Part shown: piece after piece, positions 24,001-39,090 of the stretch
How the letters are laid out: every line of letters begins with the position of its first letter
How positions within the stretch are numbered: the first letter of the stretch is position 1
DNA from: Ecdyonurus torrentis
Lineage: Eukaryota; Arthropoda; Insecta; Ephemeroptera; Heptageniidae
Direction: 5' to 3'
DNA length: 64,000 nucleotides
Assembly (NCBI GenBank): GCA_949318235.1
Contig: OX439130.1
Span: 36,218,085 to 36,282,084, forward strand
Made by a program: the position numbers and the translations under genes
The notes under the pieces: generated by a model
Told to the model about the DNA's origin: nothing
The model's database searches: none
What the model saw: the letters and a program-made list of their open reading frames with translations, nothing else

Positions 24001-25688
24001 TGTGAGGCTAATAGTGCGGAACAATTGAGCATCACGCCTCGTCGGCTTCCCTTCTGTCATTGAAGAGAAAAAATATATATTATATAAAAAGAGAAGAGCG
24101 TCAATCTCAACACTTGGTCTTTATACCGCGAGACATTGGCCTCGCATACAGGATAGAAATATTTAATCAAATTTGTGTAGTTTTGAAGTTTAAAAAAATT
24201 ACTAGCATTAGCAATAATAGGTGTTCACTTACCATTGAAAAGTTTTTATGAGTTTTACATGCCTCAGGAAGTTACTTTATAAAATTATATAATGATGTAA
24301 CAAAATAATTGGTTATTTAAATAAAATAGAAACTTTATGCATATTTTGTTATAGTATACCAAAGCTTGTGATTCATTAAAGCACTTACAAAGGTCACCTA
24401 AAGGGCTTAAAATTCCTAAGATCCTAGGATTTCCAAGCATAGTAAGGAGTTATATAAGTCCTAAGACCAAAATGTTTTGATGTTTTAATTCCTGAAATCT
24501 AAAACATTTAGAAAATTTATTCAATTCACATATATTTTGATCGCCACATTGATTTTACATAAAAGTAATATTTCTTGTACGATATGTGTAAAAAAAATTG
24601 TATGATGTATATGTTTACATAAAGACATCGGAAGTTCTACCTCTTAAGAATAAATAAAAATTTACATAAAAAAAATTTATTGACATTATATATTTTAATA
24701 TTAAAATTAATGGTCAATATAGTCAATAAAAATAGCCTTTTTTATGTTTTATTTTTCAACATAAAAAAAAGGAAATATATTAAGTGGAGATGGTCATACA
24801 ATGCAGCACATGCAGGCTTGCATAAACTTACACATGACTCACATCTAGTACTCTGCTGGGTGGGGGTAAAAAATGTTTTGGGATAAAAAAAAGTCATTCT
24901 TTTTATTACTGCAATGATTGCAGTGACCATCGTACTGTGTATCTTACTTTTTTATCTTTGTGTGTGTTTTTTTTTCTTCTTTGTCCAAACTGGGGCGGGT
25001 GTTGGGGTGGAACTGCAAGAGGGGGTATGGGGGGCGTTGCTGATAGCCCCAGCTCTGTGGCTAACTGACTCGACCCCTCGTTCAAAAGAAAAGAGAAAAA
25101 AAACGTAAGGAAGCTGTATGTAAGACGTAACGGCATCTCGAGCCAAAGTAGGCGGCATTAAACTTGGAAATGAGATTTCTCGTATTTCTTTACATTATAG
25201 TATCGTCGACCCTTCCGTTTCTTGTCTTTAAAAATCAACTCTAACCTGACATAATATGCAGTAGACTTTAAATATATTTTGTTCAACTTTGTTTTGTATT
25301 AACAAAAGTAAAGTAAAATATATAAGAAGTAAAGTTTATTGAAGTTGATTTGTGACTTTATAGTACTTTGTATATTTTCCAGTCTCCATCAATAGATAAA
25401 GTATCTTCATTTATGTCTCTTTGAATTTAGTACGAACTTCGTGATTTATTATGTTAAAAAATAATTCAAAAATTAAGTTGTATAGATTCACATTTGTGTA
25501 TATGAATCTAATAATATTATTCTTTACAAATAAACAATACTAAGAAAGGACAGTAGAAAAAGTAGAACGATATTTTTTTTCTTTTTTTTTTTTATCAAGA
25601 TAATCTGAATAATTTATCATCGTATAAAAAATGAAAGAGGAAGAAGTTAAAAAAAGCTTTAGTTTTCCTGTAATTCTCTAGATGAGCG

Positions 25689-25788
<100 letters not shown>

Positions 25789-26539
25789 GTAAATCGACAG
25801 CACTCTCGCGACGTCCGCTCGAGCTAATGGTGCTGAAACATCCTGGGGCAGCGGCAACTGTTTGAGCGTCACTGCTCCGCGGGACAGTCGACTGTCCAGG
25901 GGCGCCACACCGCGTGACGCGACACTTCCAGCAATATTAAGATAAATCGACTTGAGAAAACGTTTTCAATTTCTGTAAAACATAACTATTGTTATGACAG
26001 TATAAAAATTAAGTGATTGATCAATGTGAAAAGGTTTTTAGACGTTAAAATAATTTAATTTTCTTATATAAATTTGTGCACACACGTCTATTTCTATCGA
26101 AAAGTAACATAATATCAAATGCTTTTACAAATACCGGTCATAGTAAATATTTACATAAAAAAATTACACGGAAACCTCATAAGGAATTACAGTTTTTCAA
26201 AATGGGTTTTGGATAGAAATAAAATTATTAAGAAAATTCAAAGAAAACAAATAATATATAATAAAAATTGAATTTGGAAACCAAATTTAATACAATAGCA
26301 ATATATATTTTATTTTATATGTGTACTAAAATTTACGATAGTAGAACACAAATGTATTGTTATTTTTACTATAACTTATGATAAAAACAACGAATAAAAC
26401 ATGAAGTTTTCATATGTGTGTTGCTTTTTTTGTTCTCTTTTGATTCATTAAGACAGAATCCCCGCGCGTAAGAAAGTAAATTTGAACGACATAAGAAATC
26501 AAGACGATATCTTATATAGTTCTGCCTTCACCCCCCAAA

Positions 26540-26542
<3 letters not shown>

Positions 26543-26608
<66 letters not shown>
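26543..26608. repeat. (TA)n microsatellite
   Basis: About 33 uninterrupted AT units. Confidence 0.98.
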
Positions 26609-26612
<4 letters not shown>

Positions 26613-27533
26613 TGGATTGTGTCGGTATTTATGGCTAGCAGAATCACAGCTGGCCATTACTGCCTCCCCTCCGCCTCCTATATGTTTCTGATAACATAAG
26701 ATAGATACAGAACCAAGCCAAATATTTCCATTTAATGTATTTTTCGGGCATATGAAGAGGAAAAAAATCTTTGTTTTAAAAGTATTGTATTCTTAAAAAA
26801 ATTGTATTTTTGTAATAAATAAATAGAGAGATTTAATACAAACAGGCTTATAAAATGTGACACAAAGATAGTGAGATTGTGATGAATTGCTTCGAAACCC
26901 CTTTTTATTGTATTATACAGTTATAGTCTACAGTATATCTATATGCATGCAAAACATAAGCATTATAAAGTTTTTTTTTTTTTTTTTTTTTTAAGTATTA
27001 AAGAGTTATGTTTTTTGAAAGGAATGTAATTTTATTAAAGATATTCTGTAAATACAAAACTCAATGGATTTTTTTTATTTGATTAAAAAAAATTAATTTT
27101 TAAGAAAATATTTGTTTAAAGAAAAATAAGAACACTAAAATTTATACTCTTTTACCTCACGTCTCTGCGCAAGCTTATAAATTTTCACAAATTTGACGTA
27201 ATAAGGTACGACTTAAAATAAAGGACGTATAACAGATATTAAAGATATAGAAATGTATTTTTAACTATCCAAACTGTAAAACTTAAACTTCAAAATTTTG
27301 ATGTAAATTCTATATATCAACTTAAAACACAAAAAGTATTTTATGGAGATGGAGACGAGACTATTTCAATGGTTGTTTTCTTTTTGTAGTCTCTAAAAAA
27401 ATCATTTATCATTATAATCATTATTATTAATATTAAAACGGGATAATTTATTTCCGATTAAAATTTGTAGTTATCAGATAATATCATGTCAAAATATTCT
27501 ATGGTTTGAAATATATCATATAATATTTTGACA

Positions 27534-27571
<38 letters not shown>

Positions 27572-28014
27572 CACAGATATAAAAATGTGGTCCACCCCGC
27601 AGACGACACTTGTTCCCAAGTACCGGACAAGACTGTGCATTTACTTTTTTCCCCCTTCTCCTTATACTGGACTTTGAGATTTAAAATGATATTCAAGAAT
27701 AAATTTCATCTCCCCTGCTACTGGCGCTGAAGTTTTTATTATTTTTACACGCATTCAGATTACGTGGTCAATGTGGTGGGACTATCAGTAAGGGAATTAG
27801 GATGCCATTTCTGCCTCATAGAACAATCATGATAACAACTTTAACACTAATGTATTTTGCATGTGCATACATCAACATTTACTGAGGAATAAGTATACAT
27901 AGTTTTTAAATTAAAAAGTATTAAATTTTATTTTATGGAATGTGATTTAATAGTATTGAGGTACCACAAATTACGTCGAAAATTGTGTATCTTAGTGTAT
28001 AACACTATTTTTAA

Positions 28015-28349
28015 AGGAATAGACCGGAGAAAAACATAGGCATTTATATCACAAAACACTTGATGGGATTTACAAAAATAACTTTAGTTTGTCTCAAAAC
28101 CCAACAGTAGCTCCGTAGCAGAGATTAGAAAATTCGATTTATGCAACCTGCATGACATTTTCATACTAATTTTTGCATGTTTCTGACGTCATAAACATGA
28201 ATAGTCACGCAAATTGCATACTTTACAGTTTTTTCACGCTCTCTCGTGGGGCTACATTAACATTCTGGTAAAAATTGTCATCAGTTTTGAAGATCCCATT
28301 TCGTGTTTATTCATTAAAAAGCACATGTTGTTTTATGTGGTCTATGGCT
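28015..28349 (+). mobile_element. TTAA-flanked MITE, copy 2
   Basis: Flanked by TTAA at 28011-28014 and 28350-28353, with inner ends AGGAATAGACC and the inverse of AGCCATAGACC. Same orientation as copy 1 at 19186-19530. Differences between the copies are scattered substitutions and small indels. Confidence 0.75.
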
Positions 28350-28353
28350 TTAA

Positions 28354-28872
28354 TTAGTAAATTATTATGCCACTAATCAAATTTTTAAATATTTTGCAAT
28401 CTCCATGAGCTTGCTAAAATGATGAAATTATTTTTTGAGTAAAGATATATATACTACAGGAGCATTAGGAGCATTTCAGGAGAATTGAAAATCCATTTTT
28501 ATTTTATTTAAAGATGTTAGCAACAAAATAATAAGCAAGTTGCTCTTTAATATTGCGTTATTGTTATTAAAAAATACACTATGAATTCTTTGCTTTTTAA
28601 GTTAATATGTTCTAAAGTTTGATACTTGAGTATGTGCGAGAGAATATAGTATAGGGTGGTATAATATATAATATCAGTTAGAGAGTCGAAGTTTGGACTT
28701 TGAATTGTCCAGACTCGATGCGACAGATGGCACCAGTGGCGATATTTACAATCTTTACGTGTGTTATAAATCACATCGTATGCTAATAAAACAGCAGCGG
28801 GTGAGCGAGCTAGAGATCTCTAGCTTTAGAGTTCTATGTAATGTATATGGACATGGACACATAGTCCAACAG

Positions 28873-28904
<32 letters not shown>

Positions 28905-30040
28905 ATAAAATATTCTTAGAGAAAAGATATTAGAATTCATAAAAATGATACTCCTCCATAAATAATAAAAAATTTATATAAGCGGTCACGCTTCAATAAT
29001 GTTTTATTATATCTTTCGAATTTTGTATAATTTTTTATTTCTGTCAAAACCATAACCTTATTTCAAGTATATTATATATTTTTTCTTAGTCTGAAAATAT
29101 GTATTTGTGTTTAAATATAGTACTTTTTTAAAAATATTTTATCATAATAATTGTGGTTACAACAATATAGTTACACCTCACATCAATACTATTGACATTA
29201 AGCCTATGTCAACGTATATAAAAAAAAATTGATTAAATATTAAATAATTTAATGTTTTAATTCTGTTGAGAGTTGATATTAGCCAAATATAAACAACAGT
29301 TAAATTTTTTTCATTTATTTTAGCTTAAAAAAAAAATGCCAAATCTCAACTTATCTAAATAAAGTTATAGTAAAATTGTATATAACTATTGTTATATTTA
29401 TACAATAATTATAAAAAAAAATTGTTATTTATTATACGTATAATATATTATAACATAATAATATATAGTATTATATGTTGTAATTATAATTGTATAATAT
29501 TTTTTATAACAAAGATATTATAACAATGTCAGTTTACATCTGCTTGTGATACAATTATTGCTATTATATAATTATTTAGAAAATTATTATTGATTTCAAA
29601 TTGAAGTACAGGGTGAAATCTTGCACCATTTTGATAACCTTTTATGCAATTTTTTTTTAGGATTTTTTTGATTTGGTATAATATCATTCAAAAGATACAT
29701 CTATTATACACAAAGCCCCTATAGATCGTGAGTCTCAATATTTTTTTAATTGTTATTTTATAATTAGAAATTCATTATTTAGAATCTATCAATTATGTTT
29801 GATAACAAAAATTAAATTTTGATTATTTTAAATAAATATAAAACAAAAGGATTATTATTGGTCAATAAGTAGTAATGTACACAACATTTTATGGCAATTT
29901 AAGAAATATTAGACTTTAGGAGTCCTGGGGATTATGTAAACATAAATTTAACAAATATATATTTACATTGTGAGAGGACGTGTGAGGTTTCCCGTCACTT
30001 ATATGACTTGTCACTTTCCTCAGTTACTACTATATACCGC

Positions 30041-30098
<58 letters not shown>

Positions 30099-30419
30099 CT
30101 CATTCTATCTCCCTTGACACTCCAGGGCTTCTCAGTTCAACCTAACTCGGATATAACCTTTGTTATTATCTACTAACCATCGTTTTACCATGTTTAATCA
30201 TATTGTTTCCATAAATCAATGTAATAAGAAAGCATGATTAAGTATAATTGATTTTTTTTCTTTTAATTTGTCACACAAAAAGGTATTTAAAACCAAATTA
30301 AACCGTAATGATATTTCTTCCAATATAACTTTATTTTACAATCGAAAATGAAAAATTTAGTTCGTAAAAGTAAGGTTTACAGTTGTAAGCTATTATAGGA
30401 CTATACAAACCTTATAACA

Positions 30420-30510
<91 letters not shown>

Positions 30511-30547
30511 ATATATATATATATATATATATATACTGTATATACAT
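28354..30547. other. Gene desert segment
   Basis: AT-rich. Poly-A at 28871-28902, CT tract at 30046-30094 beside a GC-richer patch (29970-30130), and (TA)n at 30421-30534 adjoining the big palindrome. No gene seen. Confidence 0.6.
30421..30534. repeat. (TA)n microsatellite
   Basis: Over 50 AT units with a single TATC interruption near 30508. Confidence 0.97.
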
Positions 30548-31738
30548 ATATAATTTTATTTATATAATATATTTATAATTTATTTTCCTTAATTAATTTT
30601 TATTATATGGAAAAAAGATGGAATTCGATTAGATTAAATCATAGTAAAACCATATAGATTAAATTTATAAACAAGTGGAAATAAATTATTGATATATATT
30701 ATGAAATATATAAATATAGTGAGATTTATATTCAAGTTAGTCGCACATAAATTATAAATTAATACTCGACATTTGATTTTTTTTTTTATTATTTCTTTAT
30801 TTTACCCATACAAATTGCAATATATATTTTGAATACTGTTTCCTTCAATACTTGTATCATTTGTCTATAGCAAGAGGGGGAAACGAGTTCCGTATTATAC
30901 TGTAGTGCATTTCTTTCGCACTATAATTATAGGTTTCCAAAACAATTTTTTTTTTAATTTCCAAAAATAAAAATAATAAATCAATAATATTAATAATTAA
31001 TAACTTTATTAGGTGAAGTTTATAGCCAAAGACCATGTAGCATGGTATTAATAAATTCTACTCTATATACGAATGTAATTACGTTATTATTATTTGTATT
31101 GTGCAGTATTGTGCAGTGTGTATGGTGTATGTTTACTTTATGAAGACCGGGGGTGTACATAATATTGTATAAATAAATATAGATTAAGGACGATATTATA
31201 AGTATGAAATAGTATCCTTTGGCCATTTTAACCTACTCTAATGTATTATATGTTACATATATTATGGTATAAAATCAGAAGTATAACATTATAAAAGAGA
31301 GACAATTACAGAATATATATATGTTACGAATGCTTCCAACAGCATACTACGTAAGAGAAAACAAAAATAACAATAAAATATGTCACCAAAGTCAACAATA
31401 TTATAGTTATATTGTATAAATAAATTATAATTTAATGCACACTTGAAACTTTGATAAGTTTAATTATGATAAATATGATGATATGCTCTGTAAGTGAGAT
31501 ATTTGTATATCGGCGGTATAATATATTGTTCTCTCGTTACACACAAATGTAACAGGAGTATTTCTCTCGGCAAGGGATAAACACACTCCTCATATATGGA
31601 CTGATAAGCTCCAATCTCTCATCCTCTCCCGCGTGCACTATACTGTACGTGACTCCAGTCTATGAAGGTGATGCTGATATAGTAGAAGTAGATAATAAAA
31701 ATTTCATGGAAAAGTTTTTCTTGAGAAAAAATTGGCTG

Positions 31739-31739
<1 letters not shown>

Positions 31740-31827
<88 letters not shown>
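31740..31827. repeat. (TA)n at the palindrome centre
   Basis: About 44 AT units in the spacer between the two arms. Confidence 0.97.
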
Positions 31828-31828
<1 letters not shown>

Positions 31829-32306
31829 CACAGAAAAGCAAATCAAATTAATACAAAATACAATATTTTAATTTCTAGTTTTTTTTTTTTTTTTTTTTTT
31901 TAATAAATGTTTTTCATAGAGATAGTTTTGTTTATATGTTTTTCTGTGGGGAAAAAAATATATATAATAACACAAATTTTACAGCAGAAATTTCCTCAAG
32001 TAAAACTTTTCCATGAAATTTTATTATCTACTTCTTTTAAAACAGCATCACCTTCAGACTGGAGTCACGTACAGTAGTGCACGCGGGAGAGGATGAGAGA
32101 TTGGAGCTTATCAGTCCATATGAGGAGTGTGTTTATCCCTTGCCGAGAGAAATACTCCTGTTACATTTGTGTGTAACGAGAGAACAATATATTATACCGC
32201 CGATATACAAATATCTCACTTACAGAGCATATCATCATATTTATCATAATTAAACTTATGAAAGTTTCAAGTGTGCTTTACCTTTAAATATTTTAATTTA
32301 AATTTG

Positions 32307-32607
32307 TACAATATAACTATAATATTGTTGACTTTGGTGACGTATTTTATTGTTTTTTATGTTTTCTCTTTCGTAATATGCTGTTAGAAGCATTCGTATC
32401 ATATATTTCTGTAATTGTCTTTCTTTTATAATGTTATACAACATACCTGATTTTATACCATATATAACATCTAATACATTAGAGTAGGTTAAAATGGCCA
32501 TGTGATACTATTTTATACTCATAATATCGTCCTTCAAGTTTGGTTTAAATTTAACTCTTTTAATTTAATTATAATATATTTATACAATATAACTATAATA
32601 TTATTGA

Positions 32608-32653
<46 letters not shown>

Positions 32654-33240
32654 TATTTTATTGTTTTTTATGTTTTCTCTTTCGTAGTATGCTGTTAGAA
32701 GCATTCGTATCATATATTTCTATAATTGTCTTTCTTTTATATTGTTATACAACATACCTGATTTTATACCATATATAACATCTAATACATTAGAGTAGGT
32801 TAAAATGGCCATGTGATACTATTTTATACTCATAATATCGTCCTTCAAGTTTGGTTTAAATTTAACTCTTTTAATTTAATTATAATATATTTATACAATA
32901 TAACTATATAATATTATTGACTTTTTTTGACATATTTTATTGTTTTTTATGTTTTCTCTTTCGAAGTATGCTGTTGGAAGCATTCGTAACATATATTTCT
33001 GTAATTGTCTCTCTTTTATAATGTTATACAACATAACATACCATTATATTTTTGTAATAATGTTTCCTATAATAAGCCACTGTATAAACTAAATATCTGG
33101 TCAAGGTTTTGTAAAATAGGGATGTGAATCCCTCAAAACGCCTTAATAAAGTTTATTATTATTATTACCTGTTTTTATACCATTATATAACATAATACAG
33201 TATATAATACATTAGAGTAAGTTAAAATTGCTATATGTTA
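32307..33240 (+). repeat. Three tandem units inside the right palindrome arm
   Basis: Unit starts (TACAATATAACTATA) are at 32307, 32583 and 32893. Each contains TATTTTATTGTTTTTTATG, GCATTCGTATCATATATTTC and GGTTAAAATGGCCATGTGA, or variants of these. The second unit carries a poly-T expansion of over 30 bases (about 32610-32650). The third is interrupted by a retrotransposon tail at 33042-33167. The left arm has one copy only (about 31215-31430). Confidence 0.85.
33042..33167 (+). mobile_element. 3' tail of a non-LTR retrotransposon, copy 2
   Basis: AATATCTGGTCAAGGTTTTG, AAATAGGG, CCTTAATAAAG and a TTATTATTATTA tail interrupt the third tandem unit. It matches 10472-10545 and the minus strand of 55171-55300, so it inserted after the tandem units were formed. 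Confidence 0.8.
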
Positions 33241-34061
33241 CTATTTTATACTTATAATATCGTCCATATGTATTTATTAAATTTATTTATACAATATATG
33301 TACATCCCCGGCCCGGACTTTATAATAGTTAACATACACACTGCACAATACAAATAATAATAACGTATAATTACATTTGTATATAGAGTAGAATTAATTA
33401 ATACATGCTACATGGCCTTTGGTTATAAATTAACACCTAATAAAGTTAATAATTATTAATATTATTTATTTATTTATAATTTTTGGAAATTAAAAAATAT
33501 ATTATATATATTTAGTTTTGGAAACCTAGATAATTAGTGCAAAAGTAATACACTACAGTATAATACGACACTCGTTTCCCCCTCTTGCTTGACACAAGTA
33601 TTGAAGGAAATAGTATACAAAATATAAATTGCAATTTGTGTAAGCAAAAAAAAAAAAAAAAAAAAAAAAAACACGTTCAAATGTCGAGTATTGAATTAAT
33701 TCATAATTTATATGCGACTAACTTGAATGCAAATCTCACTGTATTTAATATATCAATAATTTATTTCCGCTTGTTTATAAATTTAATCTTCTGGAATTCC
33801 ATCTTGTTTCCTTATAATAAAATTTAATTAAGGAAAATAAATTATAAAAATTATATTAAGCTACTATTTTTACTGACACTTTTATATAGTTGGTTGTCTT
33901 TTTAATATAAAGGTCAGTTTAAAAATTTAAATGTATAGAAACACATTTTAATATTTTGTGTTTTGTTTTTCTCTGTCAAGATGGTTATAAATTAAAAATG
34001 TTAATAATATTGATAAAACTTTATTACAAACAGAGTAGTTAACGACAGGAAGTGGCAGAGT

Positions 34062-34117
<56 letters not shown>

Positions 34118-35580
34118 CACACACACACAAGGTGGTCAAGGTGGCGCCAAATCATCAACTTCTTGTGCTAGTCGACTTTTAATGCACGTGTTCAATCGTG
34201 TTTGTTATATTTTAACTTTGCATGAATTATCTACGTTTTTACTATCATTGTGTGTGAGTGTGTGTGTTTTTCTCTCTCAATTTGCAGGGAAATATAAAAT
34301 ATATGCGTTAAAAAGTATACTTATAACTTATAACATAATACTTTTTTTTTTTTTTTTTTTTTTTTTTTCATTTATATGAAAGAATGGTATGTGTTTATAT
34401 CTAATGCTGGAAAAGTGGGGCAGAGACATTAAATATTTCATTAGTAAAGTTTTTGAGAAAAATTTATACTAAAATATTGATTTGACAGTAAACATCATAG
34501 AAATAAGTAAAATGACAATTATAAATTTATTATTAATTTATGTTGTCATTTCAGAGAACTATAATAATTAATAATTTTTATTAAACAGTTTTTCAAGAAT
34601 GTAATATGAGTTTCAATTTTTATATTATACAAAGTACCACATTTCTATGCACAATGATTGTAAATTAGCATAAATAATTATTCACTTGAAAGGAATCTCT
34701 TGACTACTTATTGAGTATTTTGTCACTATTATATCATTTTTTTACATGGTAACACATAGGAAAACATATGATTATTATTTGTAACAATGATTTTATCGTT
34801 AATTTTATTACATTGGTTATCTTTTTCTTCGCATTTTGTGTTGTGTTTTCTCCTGACTCGTCTATTTCAATTAAAGTATCATATTTCTGTCTTGTCAGGT
34901 GCTCTGTTGGAAACTCGCGGTACTGTGGAATTCGCACGAGCCACGACAACACTGCAATGTTGCAATCCAAAGTAATTTTACTTTTTGCCACGTTGTCTAG
35001 CTGTTGATCAACAAGTTATATATCGATTTACTGATTGATTGATTGGAAATTTAATGAATTGATATTCATTGTAGTAACATAATTTTACATAATTTTTATT
35101 ATAAATATACTAAGGCAGTATTATATATCTCATATTGCTGAGTTTTTGTTTGCATTTTTATGTAATACACGGACAGCTTTATATTATTGTTAGATTTGTA
35201 AAACATTCATTATTTCTAATATTCAAATTTATATTACTTTGTCTTGATACAGAATTAAACGATGACGAACACAGGTGTGTTCTTCTAAAATTTTGTTATG
35301 TGAAGACTTAAGATCATTTATTATTTTATAATAAAATTTAGTACAATAAAATTACAAATTAATAAAATTTTACAAATATTTTGCTAATATACGATTGTAT
35401 ATGAAGTGAATACGCATACTTTAAAGTTAAAAAAAAAAATAAAAAAAAAATAAAAAAAAAAAGCTTTAGCCTACTTTCCACATCAAGTGTTCAAAAAATT
35501 CTATAATATATTTTTGGCTCAAAGCCTTTTTGATTCAATAACAATAAAAAAGTATAGTTGATATCATGATAATTTTATCG

Positions 35581-35880
35581 TGACGTCACTTAATATTGGT
35601 GACGTCACGCGGAAGTGATACTGACTTGGAGGCAAGGCAGGCAGGCAGTATAGTGGAGTTTTGCGAGGGTGGATTTTGCTGACACCACGGATTCAGCCCC
35701 TGTGTGCACCGCTATATACTCTCTCTCTCTCTCTCGCTTGCATCGCTAGCCACCAAACCGAGAGAGATCAACTTTTTGGTCCTCTCGCCTGATGCTGCAT
35801 GCACGCCGAAGCACCACATACGAGATTTGCGTCTCATCTTAATCACACCATCACGTGCATCGTCATCTACATAAGCTCAC
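35581..35880. promoter_or_regulatory. Promoter-like island with two CREs and a CCAAT box
   Basis: TGACGTCA at 35581-35588 and 35600-35607, the second joined to an inverted CCAAT (ATTGGTGACGTCACGCG, 35595-35611). Downstream lie a large-Maf half-site TTTTGCTGAC (35674-35683), a short CT tract (35719-35735) and CpG-containing sequence. CRE plus CCAAT is typical of core promoters. Whether anything is transcribed here (for example a non-coding RNA) cannot be told. Confidence 0.45.
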
Positions 35881-36654
35881 TTGTTGTGTAACGTGCTCTT
35901 CATCAAACCTCACCTGGCATAGTATACCACGTAATATAGTTCGAAATGCACCACATTTAAACATTTGGACCATATACCAATTGGTATGCATTTCAATCAT
36001 TCTGCATCTTATGATCTCCAATATAAGAGTTTTTTAAAATTTATTTATTTTGATGTATTTTGATGTACGTTATTTATTAAGTATATTTTATAATACATTT
36101 GTTTATAAAATCATTTTCAATAAACAGTATATAGCAACAGCTACGAAACCAAATATAAAGCAAGTTACAGCTGAATTTGTTTGTCATCGATTCATCGTAA
36201 TAAGTACAATATTGGGAACTAATGTTGTTAGTAAAAAAAATTAATGTTACATTTGAAAAAAAAATGTAAACTTACTTTAATGCAAGTTTGTAATATTAAT
36301 TACTAGTGGTATTATTATGATTGATTTCTGATTTTTTTTATTCAATTTTTTTTTTTAATCTCCATTCAGATAAATCATTAATATTACTATATATTAAATC
36401 ATTCAGGAAGAAAATAAAAATACTTTTAAAATTGATCTTATTTTTCTTGTAGTCGTAAAAATTAAAATTATATATCTCTGATTTGTTGATTACATTTCAG
36501 GCAAGATTGCTCCGGTAATCGCGTTTGCTTTGCTACGTTGGTTCACCACGTATTTTGCTGAAAAAGTGTTGAGAGAAGTGGGGAAGTTTACCGCGTTACC
36601 CGCGCCTCGTTAAACTGACGTGGATCTCATGACGCGTGTTGAGATCTGTCAAGT

Positions 36655-36783
<129 letters not shown>

Positions 36784-37111
36784 TCATCGATATGATTTAA
36801 ATTAAATAATACTAATAACAAAAAATGATAAACTATAGTTGCAATGAAAACTATAATATATAAATGGACGGCTGATGATGAAAATGAGTAAAGTTTATTA
36901 GTTGTTATTCTAACATCTTTGTTTCAAAATAAATTTCTGTGTCGATAATCTTTGCACTCACTAAACTATTACACTACTATATTATAGAGGAGTATAAAGA
37001 ATGGGGCATGTAACCCTAAATTTTAAGATGTTAAAAGTGGTGGTTGCACATGCTAAAAGGTGATGTGTTGAGATGCAGGCTAAATAAGATCGATGTGAGC
37101 AAAAGTATCAC

Positions 37112-37114
<3 letters not shown>

Positions 37115-37189
<75 letters not shown>
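37115..37189 (+). repeat. (CT)n microsatellite
   Basis: About 37 CT units, only about 330 bp from the preceding (GA)n, so the two tracts could pair as a long inverted repeat. Confidence 0.97.
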
Positions 37190-37192
<3 letters not shown>

Positions 37193-37668
37193 TCAATCAG
37201 CGAGTGAGAGCGCGGGTTGCCACCTCAGCATTTTCTCAAGCATCAACCCGCTCTGTGCTGCTCTGTTCTGCCGCTTTCATCCTTAATTATAATCTCCTCG
37301 TGCCACTTAGTAAACCATCAAAACAATAAGATCATTCATGCTTCACATATTCATTTTTAATATTGGCCACTTGAAATTTAATGTAAATAACAAAGGTACA
37401 TATTATGTATTGATGATTGAAAAAAAAAAGATATATGAGAAATTAAATTTTTTCTTGTAATTAGCTAGTGTACTCATGAATACGTAAATATTTTAAAATT
37501 TAAAGGTCACATATCAGAAGGCAGTTTTAAATAATGAAACGAAACATCAAGAAATTATCTTCAATTTTAAGACGTGTGTTGTAGATAGTAAAGTGTTTTT
37601 GAAGGAGAGTCAGTTTTATACACATTTCTATCCCCTATACATATTTCACAGAGTGCAAACGGCATAGA

Positions 37669-37720
<52 letters not shown>

Positions 37721-39090
37721 GGATTGAATTGACTCCCGCAGCTATTTGTTCAAATCTATTTTGACCTCTATAGGGCACTAGGTCTTTACATTAAATCTCA
37801 CTTTTTTTTTATTTTTCCAGACCTGCGTGGGAATATATACAGTATAATATTAGTGGGTATGATATTAGAATTTTTAATACAAAGCAGTAGTCCTATAAAA
37901 TAATTCATGTATACTTTGATATACTTCACCAGAATATATTTAATTATTATTGTTCAAAAAAAAAAAAATAATAATAAATAAATAAATAAAATACAATAAT
38001 TATACCTAAATTTACAGCTTACAATAAATAAAAATAAAATAAAAATTGAACTGCATATTCAATTAAAGCAGGTAGTGACAACGTTGGTGAATAAGGAATG
38101 CAGTTGGTTGCAACACTTCACGCACATTTACACATTCATGTATGTATAATATCCACATTACATTGCACGTAGAGAAGTGACAAAGTTGCTGCAACTAAAT
38201 ATCTTTCTTATACTCATATCTCCACGTCTAGACATCCATAAAACTTGATCTTTTTAATTACAATGTAGCTTATCGGTTTAGCACACGGGGAGACGCGGGG
38301 AAAGTCAATTAACATTACGCTTATTATATGGGGAAAAACACGATTTTTTTGAGAAAACTGCTCCACCGATTTCGGAGATATTTAAATGACAAATACTAGA
38401 CATACTTTTACGAGTTTTATATAAGTCTTGGAAAATTTTTAACAATTTTTTAAACCGATAACCTCCATTATGTTAAAATAAAGACCATATTATACACATG
38501 TGTGTAATGTGGACATGTGTAATGTGTTATACACTTGTGTGAATGGTCTTTGATATATATTAATCTGTTGTTGCATTATGAAAAATGCAATTATTCTGTA
38601 TTTATAAAGTTTAATTTTTGTTTATATTGGTGTTATTACGTATTTATATTATAAATGTATTAAAATTTCAGTTAAAAGAATTTAAAATGCATAAATCACA
38701 AGAAAAAAAATCACTTAGAATTAAAGTGTAAAACATTAAGCACTCGACAAACTAATATGTTGTTTTTGAATCAACTAATACTTTATTGTATTGTGTTATA
38801 TTATACAGAGTGACTTTGACTTGCAGCGTTATTTCTTCAGTGCGGTTGAAAGTAATTTTGCTGCACAGCATACGTAATAATATACATAGTTGAGACAAAT
38901 GGTCTCTTCTTTTCGTGATGGATATAATGAAATGCAAATAATGACAAGGTGGCAAATGCGAACATGTATAGCGGTACGAATAATGTGTAGAAATCTCCCT
39001 CCCCCTTCAATACTTTATATTTTTCTTTATCTACGTAGATTTCAATAACAGAAACTTTTAGATTCTTGCCATGAAACAAAGAAAAAAATA

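Larger units (their letters stand above)
30548..33866. repeat. 3.3 kb imperfect palindrome
   Basis: The left arm is about 30548-31735 and the right arm about 31988-33866. Landmarks pair throughout: GAATTCGATTAGATTAAAT (30622) with the inverse of ATTTAATCTTCTGGAATTCC (33780); AAGACCATGTAGCATG (31028) with CATGCTACATGGCCTTT (33405); and CGCGTGCACTATACTGTACG (31630) with CGTACAGTAGTGCACGCG (32070). The centre holds a (TA)n tract (31740-31827) and poly-T. The right arm is longer because a roughly 280-310 bp unit is present three times there. No transposase was recognised. Confidence 0.85.
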
